Of a stretch of 64,000 nt of DNA, positions 42,555-51,104 are shown one piece after another; the first letter of the stretch is position 1, and each line of letters opens with the position of its first letter. Source of the DNA: Faecalicatena faecalis (GTDB lineage: Bacteria; Bacillota; Clostridia; Lachnospirales; Lachnospiraceae); the NCBI RefSeq assembly GCF_012524165.2, contig NZ_JABACJ020000002.1:186001-250000 (forward strand). The letters are read 5' to 3'. The notes below the pieces were generated by a model. The model was not told the origin of the DNA. It made no database searches and was given only the letters and a program-made list of their open reading frames with translations. The position numbers and the translations under genes were made by a program.

Positions 42555-45158
42555 TCAGACCCTCTCTCTTTTTTCCACCCGTAAAATCACCCGCAGGATA
42601 TTTTCTGCACACCACTGCAGATTGGCAAGTGACAGACTTCCCTGTGCAGCCGCCGCAAGCAGCCTGTCGTAGTCTGCCTGGGATCCCGGCATAATCAGGT
42701 CATTTCCTGCTGTGATGCATGATGCGGATGAAGAACAGTTGTACTTATGGCTGCCGGATTCTGACCCGAAATCAGAAGTTGTCCCCCAGTCTGTCATGAC
42801 CAGCCCCTGAAATCCCCATTCATCCCTCATAGCTGCTGTCAGGATATCATAATGATTCGCCGCATGTATTCCATTTACAAGATTAACAGAGGTCATTGCC
42901 GCAAAAGGCTGTGCCTTTTTGATGCAGATTTCAAATGGTTTCAAATATAACTCTCTTAAGGTTCGCTCTGTCAGATGGCTGTTATTATAGTTCCGGTTGG
43001 TCTCCTGACTATTGGCAGCAATATGCTTGATCGTCGTTCCTCTGCCCGGATGGGACTGGACACCCTTTGTCACTGCCGCTGCGCACAGCCCGGAAAGAAG
43101 AGGATCCTCTGAATAATATTCAAAGTTCCTGCCGCCCAGTGGATTCCTCTGGATATTCATCCCCGGTGCCAGCCAAAGGTCAATCCCCATCTCTTCCATC
43201 TCTCCACCCACCAGGTCACCGGCAGTCTTCCAGATTTCTTCGTTCCACGACTGGGCCAGCATTGTAGCAACAGGAATGGCAGTACAATACTGATAATATG
43301 TCTCTGCACCTGACAGATCCACATTCAGGGCTTCTTTTGGCAGTATATTTTTAAAGAGCGGATCATTTGCCAGATTCTTTAAAATCACCCCATCCTTTAC
43401 AAAATACTCCGGATTCATCCGAAGCCCTGCCGGACCATCTGCCATTGCAAGTGATGGGATTTTTCTCGTATCCCATAATGCCTTTGTTGTCTCGCCGGCT
43501 GCTCCCGGAATCGTATCCGCAGCATTGCCGATCACGCTGAAATCCTGCATATTCATCCTTGCGCCGCCGACACAGAGCAGTGCCAGTTCCTCCACGCTAA
43601 GCTGGCTTAGCAGATCCCTAAGACTTGCTCTTCCCTCTTTTACGTCCTCTAATGTGAGCGTGGGAGAAGATGGGGCTTTGTCCAGAGGCTTTCTTATCTC
43701 ATGATAAATGTGGCTTATTTTCTGGATTTCATCAACCGGAACTGTGATATGAGGAAGTACGCTCTTTTCATGCTGATTATCTTCTGGCTCTCCACAAGTC
43801 ATGATTCTTTCTGTATTTTTCTCTTTCTCCGTATCCCATGACAGTAGAGAAACTTCCTCTTTTCCAAACAGATTTTTACACTGCTCAGTAACCACCTCTT
43901 CTGATACTGTCAAGATAGCTGCGTTAACTGTATTTCTGGAACTGTTTCCTATCCGAACGACATACTCCCCTTTTTCAAGTACATAGGAGGCTGTAGATTC
44001 CTTGTAGGAACTCATCTGTGAAAGAGGGAAGGAAAGCACGCCCTTCTGGCTTTCTCCTGGTTCAAGAAGATCTGTCTTCCAGAATGCGCAAAGATTCTGA
44101 TATGGCTTATCTAATGTTCCATCCGGCGCTGAACAATACAACTGTACGACTTCCTTACCCATACAGGTATCTCCGATGTTCTTAACTGTTGTCTCTACTT
44201 CCACGACTCCCTGATTCAGCCGTACCTGCTCCACTTTGATCTGAAATTCTGTATAAGAAAGACCGTACCCGAATTCATAGGCAGGCTCTATCCGGGCCCG
44301 GTCAAAGTACCGATATCCCACATAGATTCCCTCTTCATACCAGGAGTCATCCACATCCTGATTACGCCCGGCAAAACTGTCCGCTCCCGGATAATCTTCA
44401 TAGTGTTCTGCCCATGTGGCGGTCAGTTTTCCTGACGGTGTCACTTTTCCTGTCAGAATATCTGCCACAGCCTCTCCGAATGCGCTTCCACCCTGGCTGA
44501 TGTTGACCATCGCATCGATTCCCGGAATAGACTTCACTGTCTGCATATCAACGACTCCGCCCACATTCAGAAGCAGAATAAACTTTGAATATTTTTCTGC
44601 CAAAAGACGGATATCATGCTCTTCTTCCTCTGTCAATAGATAGTCCCCCGGTTCATATTTCCGGTCAGCTCCTTCTCCTGAATTCCTTGCAAGTACATAA
44701 ATGGCAGTATCTGTGAGGCTGCATTCTAATTCCTCTTCTTTCAATTTCCGAAATGCAGGTTCGTGGAATGGGCTGCCCATAGAAGAAAGGAGGGCTGCCT
44801 GAGGACCTTTCTCTTTTGCGATCCGTTGAATTCCTTCCTCATACTTTTGAAAGGCTGTTTTATAAAATGTCTCCTCTTCATCAAGCCAGGATTTCGTAGT
44901 AATCTGAAATCCTGCCTGAATCAATCCCTCTTCAATCGTTGTATACTCTCTTACATTTACGTCTCCTGATCCGGTGCCGCCCTTCACGGTACGCCTTGCC
45001 CCGCTGCCATACAATGCAATCTTATCTGTATCTTCTGAAAGCGGAAGCACTCCATTGTTCTCAAGAAGGACCACGCCTTCTGCAGCAAGCTGTCTTACAA
45101 TCTCTTTATTGTTCCGTTCCCTTGCGGAAACTTCTGGTGTTGTTCTCATCGTTCTCAT
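42555..45158 (-). CDS. GH3 beta-glycosidase with reversed domain order
   Basis: An 867-residue glycoside hydrolase. The domain normally C-terminal comes first (EGVVLLENNGVLPLSE near residue 32), then a fibronectin-III-like domain. The (beta/alpha)8 barrel follows from about residue 520, with KHIAANSQETNRN and the nucleophile Asp in GLVMTDWGTTSDF near the end. This circularly permuted arrangement is known from some rumen Clostridia beta-glucosidases. No signal peptide. It likely removes beta-glucose after rhamnose trimming. AAGGA is about 11 nt before the ATG; an ATG three codons on is possible. Regulon box 2 lies upstream. Confidence 0.9.
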   Translation of the reverse strand: MRTMRTTPEVSARERNNKEIVRQLAAEGVVLLENNGVLPLSEDTDKIALYGSGARRTVKGGTGSGDVNVREYTTIEEGLIQAGFQITTKSWLDEEETFYKTAFQKYEEGIQRIAKEKGPQAALLSSMGSPFHEPAFRKLKEEELECSLTDTAIYVLARNSGEGADRKYEPGDYLLTEEEEHDIRLLAEKYSKFILLLNVGGVVDMQTVKSIPGIDAMVNISQGGSAFGEAVADILTGKVTPSGKLTATWAEHYEDYPGADSFAGRNQDVDDSWYEEGIYVGYRYFDRARIEPAYEFGYGLSYTEFQIKVEQVRLNQGVVEVETTVKNIGDTCMGKEVVQLYCSAPDGTLDKPYQNLCAFWKTDLLEPGESQKGVLSFPLSQMSSYKESTASYVLEKGEYVVRIGNSSRNTVNAAILTVSEEVVTEQCKNLFGKEEVSLLSWDTEKEKNTERIMTCGEPEDNQHEKSVLPHITVPVDEIQKISHIYHEIRKPLDKAPSSPTLTLEDVKEGRASLRDLLSQLSVEELALLCVGGARMNMQDFSVIGNAADTIPGAAGETTKALWDTRKIPSLAMADGPAGLRMNPEYFVKDGVILKNLANDPLFKNILPKEALNVDLSGAETYYQYCTAIPVATMLAQSWNEEIWKTAGDLVGGEMEEMGIDLWLAPGMNIQRNPLGGRNFEYYSEDPLLSGLCAAAVTKGVQSHPGRGTTIKHIAANSQETNRNYNNSHLTERTLRELYLKPFEICIKKAQPFAAMTSVNLVNGIHAANHYDILTAAMRDEWGFQGLVMTDWGTTSDFGSESGSHKYNCSSSASCITAGNDLIMPGSQADYDRLLAAAAQGSLSLANLQWCAENILRVILRVEKRERV

Positions 45159-45214
45159 TGCTATCCGGTTCCTTTCATTTGTTTTTCTTTATTGTAGCCT
45201 TTATCCCTGTCTGT

Positions 45215-45252
45215 GAAATCTAATTATGTTGGCATAACATCATATAATCTTG
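45215..45252. promoter_or_regulatory. Regulon box 2 (38 bp)
   Basis: GAAATCTAATTATGTTGGCA at its left and ATCATATAATCTTG at its right, about 57 bp before the GH3 start. It lies just upstream of a likely -35/-10 pair (TTCACA, 17 bp, TACAAT on the minus strand), the position of an activator site. Confidence 0.7.
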
Positions 45253-45262
45253 ACATCTCATT

Positions 45263-47830
45263 TTATCTAAAAAAATAATCCCCGCTTCCGATTTCCGTCT
45301 TTTCTCCGTCCCACTCTACCGTTGCTGTTACATTACATGGTATCGAAACACAAAGGCCCTTCTCATCCCACGCAGCCTTAATTGTGCCTGCCTCACATTC
45401 AAAAGTTCTCTCACATGAGGTCAGTCTCTTTCCCCCATCCGGCCTGATGATAACATGTGAGAATCCGGGAGTGTCACTGTCGATGCCGGCAATATGCCTG
45501 CAGATCCATTCATCCACACAGCCGAACGCATAGTGGTCGAAGCTGACATACCTGCCGCCTGATTTCGCATCATCTGCGTCCCATGCTTCCCATATGGTCG
45601 TTGCCCCATGGTCGACTTCATACAGCCAGGATGGTCTCTTATCCTGCCACAAAAGTGCATATGCCAGCTCTTTTTCCCCTATTTTACAGAGCGTATCCAG
45701 AATAAACGGAGTCGCAAGGAATCCAGTATCCAGACAGTTTCCATTCTTCCTGATCAGATCTGTCAGATCTTTTTTGTAACTGTCATATAGCTCCTCCGGG
45801 ACAAGATCAAACGCAAACGCGAGAATATAGCCTCCCATCAGATATTCCGGCAAAAGCCCGGCCAAAAGGATTCCTTTCTGGATTGCTTCCTTCATCCGTT
45901 TTGACCTGTCGGCATATCTTTCCTCTTTTTCTTTCTCCCCGAGAACCCGGCATATCTCCTTCATCCTTAAGAGAGTCATGTATCCAAAGAACGGCGCAAT
46001 ATAAAATGCCGATTCTTTACAGATTCCGTACTGCTCCCCGGTATCATCAGGACGGCTCGGCACCAGCCACTCTCCGAAGTGGAACCCGGTATTCCACAGA
46101 TACCGGTCGTAATCATAAGGGATATCATGGTATCCTCTTTTCTCTTCTGCGGTCCGGATGATATACTCGCACCAGGATTCCATTGCCTCGAAGTTATCTC
46201 TCAACACACGGGCGTTTCCTGTCATTCGATACATATCATAAGGAACCCAGACGATGGCGTCGCTCCAGCCTGCGACACCGGTCACCTTCTCATCTCCGAA
46301 TTTTTTTACAGTCTGTAAAAGCAGCGCTTCATAGAGTTTCATATATGGTGCAACAATACGGATCACCCCGTCGTCCTGCTGGTCTGCCCTGACAATGTCA
46401 AGCCAGCTGCTTAAGAATGGAGTCATCTCTTCGTTCATAAGAGCTGTCTTTGCATAAATCAGAAGATCACCGGTCCATCCGGCCTTCTCCCTCGTCGGGC
46501 AGTCTGTCGGAACAGACATCATATTATTATACTGAGACCACCTTACATTTTGATAGAGTCTGTTCAGCCTTTCATCCGAGCATCTGAACTCTCCTTTATT
46601 TTCTTTTTCCGTAGTGAGCAGTACCGCTGTGAAGTCTTCCTTTCTCACTTCCTCCAGCCCGCCTACACGGATATACCTGAATCCATGAAATGTGAATTTT
46701 GCTTCATGCTCTATCGGCTTTCCATCCGAAATGACGATATCTTTTTGCGGTGCAAACATGGTATTGATATAATTTCCATCCTGGTCCAGCACTTCAAAAT
46801 ATTCCAGTGTGATTTCCTGATCCTTCAAAGCATCGATTTTTACTCTGGCCCTTCCGGCGATCACCTGACCGAAATCCACCACCTTCTCGCCAGCCGGTGT
46901 CGTAATCACCTCAACTGCCGGAAGCAGCCTGACCGGGCGGACCGGAGGAATGGGCTGGGAGCGTAAGAATTCATATCCATAATCCTTGACATCCACCGGA
47001 TATTTTTCTGTATTCTTGATCCTGTAATCCTGCTTTTCTCCCTGATACAGGTCAGAATATACAATGTGCCCGAGACTGCATTTTTCTGTTCCATCTGATG
47101 CAACGGTCTGAATCGTCCCATTTTTATATCTGATTTCAAGCTGAAACAATACAGACGGTTCTTTATGGTACTCTTCCATGACCGGACGTGCCTGCGTGCT
47201 GAAATGCCAGCCGTCTCCCACATACATTTCCAGACTGTTCTTTCCGCCAAGAAGCAGCTTCGTCACGTCATAGGTCTGATAATACATAATCTTATCATAC
47301 CTTGTGAACTCCGGCGCGAATTCACGGTCATCCGCTCTTTTCCCATTGACTTTCAGTACATAGACACCATGAGACGTTGCATAGACTCTGGCACTTTCAA
47401 TCTCCCCGCATGTGTCGAACTCCCGTTCAAAAAGAACCGGAGGATACGCTGCCCCGAAACTGTATTCACTGGCGGGCTGCCGGTCTATCGTGCACTCGAT
47501 CCATCTGGCACACCAGTCTTTGTCCCTTAAAAATGCCGTCTCAAACCAATCTGACGCGCTCGATACTTCTTCATAATTGTCCCATACGGTTACCGTCCAT
47601 TCGTATCTTTCTGCTGTTTTAAACCCTTCCCCTTCATACTCCACAAACGCCTGGCATCGGGACTCCACTTTTCCTGTATCCCATAGTATCCCGTCTTTAT
47701 TTCTGACTACAATACGATATGCCCTCTGCAGCACATTCTGCCTGGTACTTTCGATCTTCCAGGAAAATTCCGGTCTCCTGTCAATCACCGGATTCTTCAT
47801 GTGCATTACTTTAAGATCATATATCTTCAT
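45263..47830 (-). CDS. Alpha-L-rhamnosidase (GH78), copy 2
   Basis: An 855-residue cytoplasmic GH78 enzyme. The catalytic region reads PTDCPTREKAGWTGDLLIY, with HGATTIWEAWD later in the barrel. Compared with copy 1 the motif RDERLGW has become REKAGW, so one acidic residue of the usual set is changed and substrate or activity may differ. It overlaps the upstream rhamnosidase gene by 14 bp, GGAGG 9 nt before the ATG. The three rhamnosidases share the opening MKIYDL-type strand but are clearly diverged. Confidence 0.9.
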   Translation of the reverse strand: MKIYDLKVMHMKNPVIDRRPEFSWKIESTRQNVLQRAYRIVVRNKDGILWDTGKVESRCQAFVEYEGEGFKTAERYEWTVTVWDNYEEVSSASDWFETAFLRDKDWCARWIECTIDRQPASEYSFGAAYPPVLFEREFDTCGEIESARVYATSHGVYVLKVNGKRADDREFAPEFTRYDKIMYYQTYDVTKLLLGGKNSLEMYVGDGWHFSTQARPVMEEYHKEPSVLFQLEIRYKNGTIQTVASDGTEKCSLGHIVYSDLYQGEKQDYRIKNTEKYPVDVKDYGYEFLRSQPIPPVRPVRLLPAVEVITTPAGEKVVDFGQVIAGRARVKIDALKDQEITLEYFEVLDQDGNYINTMFAPQKDIVISDGKPIEHEAKFTFHGFRYIRVGGLEEVRKEDFTAVLLTTEKENKGEFRCSDERLNRLYQNVRWSQYNNMMSVPTDCPTREKAGWTGDLLIYAKTALMNEEMTPFLSSWLDIVRADQQDDGVIRIVAPYMKLYEALLLQTVKKFGDEKVTGVAGWSDAIVWVPYDMYRMTGNARVLRDNFEAMESWCEYIIRTAEEKRGYHDIPYDYDRYLWNTGFHFGEWLVPSRPDDTGEQYGICKESAFYIAPFFGYMTLLRMKEICRVLGEKEKEERYADRSKRMKEAIQKGILLAGLLPEYLMGGYILAFAFDLVPEELYDSYKKDLTDLIRKNGNCLDTGFLATPFILDTLCKIGEKELAYALLWQDKRPSWLYEVDHGATTIWEAWDADDAKSGGRYVSFDHYAFGCVDEWICRHIAGIDSDTPGFSHVIIRPDGGKRLTSCERTFECEAGTIKAAWDEKGLCVSIPCNVTATVEWDGEKTEIGSGDYFFR

Positions 47831-50630
47831 CTGGAACTTCCTCCTCTATTTTCTTTTTCTGTGCACCCCACTCTTCGGAAAACTCCCAGACACCGCTGCC
47901 CACATGATATTCCGCGGTATTCCCTCCATCTTCTGGCAGGCAGATCGTTGCCGTCGTATTTACCGGTACCATAAACTCATACTCTATTTTCCCGTCCTTC
48001 TTTTTCCATGAAGAAAGGATTTTTCCATAGCCGCTTTCATACTCCGCTTTTGCTTGTGTCAGGCTTCCCCCTGGTACCGGACTTATCGTAAAATGCTTAT
48101 ATCCAGGAGCATCAATATCTGGTCTGATGCCAGCCGTGTACTCAAATAAAAAGCTGCATACAGCGCCATAACTATAGTGGTTGAAAGATGCCTTGCAGTT
48201 CTCGTAACCATCCCAGTTCTCCAGGATCGTGGTCGCCCCTGCTTTCACATTGGCAAGCCATCCCGGACTCTCTGTCTGCTCCAGGACCCGGTATGCTTCC
48301 TCAATAAAGCCCTGTTTCGCCAAAACCGGAAGCAGATGTGCTGTCGCCAGAAAACCTGTATTTAACTTATAACCATTTTCTTTTATCATCTCTAAAAGCT
48401 TTGCTGCGACCCGTTCCTTATGATCGTCATCTGTCAGACCAAATGCAAGTGCCCTGATACTTGGCGCCTGCCGCCCCTCTTTGATACTTCCATCTTCACG
48501 GATAAAATATTTATTAAATACCCGTTTTACCTTTTGTGCAATATCCTGATATTTTTTTTCATCCTCTTTCATTCCAAGAATTCCTGCCATCTGACTTAAC
48601 AGCTTCGCCGAGTAAAAATAGTACATCGTCGCAGTATTATAGTCAGGATTCTGATACAGACGCAAAAACGGGCTCGCCTCTGTCTCATCCGGTTCACACC
48701 ATTCCCCGAAATGAAAATCGGTGTCCCAGACAAACTCTGCATCCTCCGACTCCTTATACCATGGCATGTGCTGGTACTTTTCACTTTTCTGCCTTGCCTC
48801 ATGGATCACATAATCTACCCATTTCTTAGCACAGGGATATTGTTTCTCAAGGATCTGCCTGTCCCCATATGCCAGGTACATAACATATGGAGTAATCACA
48901 GCGGTATCCCCCCAGCCTGCTGAACCGTCTGAAATTGCCCCTTCTTCCATGGATCCCAGAGTCATCTTTAAGACCAGCTTCATAATATTGTCATCCGGCA
49001 GCATTTCAATCCGGCTCTGCCTGCGCTTAAGCTCTTCGGCGTGGTGAAATGAAGTGCTAATTGGAATCGTAATCGGAATCTTTCCATTCTTGAATTGCTC
49101 CAAAGACATATCTCCAAGCCATTTTTCAAAAAAAGGATATACATTCATGAACTTTGTCGCTGTATTAGCATAGATCTGACTGTCACCAGACCAGGGATTG
49201 CGTTCTCTTGTCGGGCAGTCTGTCGGAACATCCAGGAAATTGCCTTTCTGGCTCCAACGGCTGTTACTTACCAACTGATTAATCAAAGGATTGGAGCAGG
49301 TAAAGTCACCACATTCCTCCAGCGCAGAGTACACAGCCACTGCTGTAAAATCTCCGGGCTCAATTTCCTTGTCGTATCCCTGGATCAGAACGTATTGAAA
49401 TCCGAACACAGCGAATATCGGACAATACTCCTCCTCATCTTCCCCTTTGGCAATGTAGATGATCTCCTGCATACGCTTCTCTTGTTTTCCGACGATCAGG
49501 TTTTTCAAAGTAAAATTACCCTCTTCATCAAGTGCCTCCCCGTGCACCAGCCTGATTCTCTGCCCCTTAGAAAGACCGCGAAACCGTATCTTTACATAAC
49601 CGGCGATATTCTGCCCAATATTAAGGACAGTATCTCCATTTGGTGTCTTTATGACCTTCGGGTGAAATGTCTCCATCTCCTGGACCGGAACGCTGTTAGA
49701 GGATATGAGAATATCCTTCCTGGCATATTGATCTGTCTCTAAATGTACGAACTTCCATGAAGTATCATCAAAACCAGACTCTTTCCAGCCTTCCGGTTCC
49801 AAGTTGGCATCGAAAAGTTCTCCCTCTTTCATATCACATTCCCGGATTCCACCTGTTGATGTTTTAAATGTCTCGTCAGATACGATCCATTCCCTGCTTC
49901 CATCTTCATATTCTAAGAGAATCTGTCCGATATAGGACACCTTATATCCGAAATTATTGCGGTAGGCCCCACCTGTCGTGCCGCGCCACCATCCGTCTCC
50001 CAGTGCAACGGACAGACAGTTCCTTCCAGCGCTCAGCAGATGGGTAATATCATAGGCCTGATACTGTAAACGTTTATGGTAAGTCGTATAGCCAGGTTTA
50101 AAGACATCTTCTGTTCCTCTTTGTCCGTTCAGCCAGAATTCATACAACCCATGGGCTGACTGATAGATTCTTGCCGATTTGAGACCGGGGCGAACTATAA
50201 ATTCTTTTCTGAGATAAGGTGCAGGCATTCTTCCGTCAATCTCTACTTCATCCTCCGGTTCAATCCAGTCCGCAATCCAGTCCAATTCCTGTAACATCCC
50301 CATCTCAAACCATGTCAGGCTGCTTTCTGCCTGCTCCAAAATTCCCTCTTCATTTTCTAGCTTCACGAATACCTTCCAGTAGATACGTTCGCAGGAGTGA
50401 AGTTTTGGTCCCTGCCAGATTACCGCTATGGACTGCTCACTTTCTAACTCCCCGCTGTCCCAGATAGCTTCTTTCTCCCCCTGTTCACGAAAAGCTATGA
50501 TACGGTAACTTCTCTGCTTCATATTCTTTCCATCGCTAGATGATTTCCATGAAAATCTGGGCTGTACTGCATCTATTCCCAAAGGTCTATCCAGGTATTC
50601 TGTCCTTAAATCATAAATCTTCATTGCCAT
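47817..50630 (-). CDS. Alpha-L-rhamnosidase (GH78), copy 3
   Basis: A 937-residue cytoplasmic GH78 enzyme with N-terminal beta domains (MKIYDLRTEYLDRPLGID), catalytic motif PTDCPTRERNPWSGDSQIY and AGATTILENWDGY. It is first in the operon with copy 2. The ATG at 50630 has AGGAG 14 nt away and a nearer GAAAG, while ATG 50624 is an alternative. Regulon box 3 lies about 75 bp upstream. Three rhamnosidases within 14 kb suggest a range of rhamnosylated plant compounds. Confidence 0.9.
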   Translation of the reverse strand: MAMKIYDLRTEYLDRPLGIDAVQPRFSWKSSSDGKNMKQRSYRIIAFREQGEKEAIWDSGELESEQSIAVIWQGPKLHSCERIYWKVFVKLENEEGILEQAESSLTWFEMGMLQELDWIADWIEPEDEVEIDGRMPAPYLRKEFIVRPGLKSARIYQSAHGLYEFWLNGQRGTEDVFKPGYTTYHKRLQYQAYDITHLLSAGRNCLSVALGDGWWRGTTGGAYRNNFGYKVSYIGQILLEYEDGSREWIVSDETFKTSTGGIRECDMKEGELFDANLEPEGWKESGFDDTSWKFVHLETDQYARKDILISSNSVPVQEMETFHPKVIKTPNGDTVLNIGQNIAGYVKIRFRGLSKGQRIRLVHGEALDEEGNFTLKNLIVGKQEKRMQEIIYIAKGEDEEEYCPIFAVFGFQYVLIQGYDKEIEPGDFTAVAVYSALEECGDFTCSNPLINQLVSNSRWSQKGNFLDVPTDCPTRERNPWSGDSQIYANTATKFMNVYPFFEKWLGDMSLEQFKNGKIPITIPISTSFHHAEELKRRQSRIEMLPDDNIMKLVLKMTLGSMEEGAISDGSAGWGDTAVITPYVMYLAYGDRQILEKQYPCAKKWVDYVIHEARQKSEKYQHMPWYKESEDAEFVWDTDFHFGEWCEPDETEASPFLRLYQNPDYNTATMYYFYSAKLLSQMAGILGMKEDEKKYQDIAQKVKRVFNKYFIREDGSIKEGRQAPSIRALAFGLTDDDHKERVAAKLLEMIKENGYKLNTGFLATAHLLPVLAKQGFIEEAYRVLEQTESPGWLANVKAGATTILENWDGYENCKASFNHYSYGAVCSFLFEYTAGIRPDIDAPGYKHFTISPVPGGSLTQAKAEYESGYGKILSSWKKKDGKIEYEFMVPVNTTATICLPEDGGNTAEYHVGSGVWEFSEEWGAQKKKIEEEVPDEDI

Positions 50631-50705
50631 CTTGTTCTTTCTTTTCTCCTTGATCTATTTTTTATTCCCGCCACTGTCTTTATTGTAATGCAGGAAAACG
50701 GATTC

Positions 50706-50743
50706 GAAATCATACTAAATTGACTTTATATCATGTTATCTTG
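50706..50743. promoter_or_regulatory. Regulon box 3 (38 bp)
   Basis: Starts GAAATCATAC and ends ATCATGTTATCTTG, upstream of the two-rhamnosidase operon. It is the most diverged of the three aligned boxes, with ends conserved. Confidence 0.6.
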
Positions 50744-50899
50744 TCTAGAATTTTGTGGAGGATAAAAAGAATAGGGAAATGTTGCCTTGATCATCATTAC
50801 TACAGCAATACTTTTCAGATTGCAAAGGAGATCCGCTCCCATAACTGTTTCTATTGATCCTGTTCTCAAAAAGGAAAAAGGATTCTCCCAAAAAAGTGC
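50744..50899. other. Intergenic sequence without recognised gene
   Basis: This stretch lies between the divergent rhamnosidase operon and the PTS promoter. No gene or strong structure is seen. Confidence 0.4.
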
Positions 50900-50928
50900 T
50901 TGACAAATCCTCTCCCAGATGGTAATTT
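50900..50928 (+). promoter_or_regulatory. Promoter of the glucose-type PTS operon
   Basis: Consensus -35 TTGACA (50900-50905), 17 bp, TAATTT (50923-50928). The transcript would start about 10 nt before the antiterminator region. Confidence 0.7.
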
Positions 50929-50942
50929 AAATCACAGATATA

Positions 50943-51014
50943 GTATGTAACTCATTAGAGGCATTCACTATACATAAAACATTTTGGATGTTTATGTGTG
51001 TGGATGCCTTTTTA
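50943..51014 (+). promoter_or_regulatory. RAT antiterminator and overlapping terminator
   Basis: The segment from GTATGTAACTCATTAGAGGC to CATTCAC (50943-50968) resembles the ribonucleic antiterminator hairpin bound by LicT/SacY/GlcT proteins. Its right arm AGGCATTCAC (50959-50968) also forms the left arm of a terminator with GTGGATGCCT (51000-51009), followed by TTTTTATCTTTT. Binding of the antiterminator encoded two genes on would let transcription continue. Confidence 0.75.
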
Positions 51015-51104
51015 TCTTTTCATACCTTGATCTGATAGCCAGTCTGCTTCCAGATACATAAAACATCCGGTTCAAAATAATAGGATGAGTAAAGGAGAAT
51101 GGTT

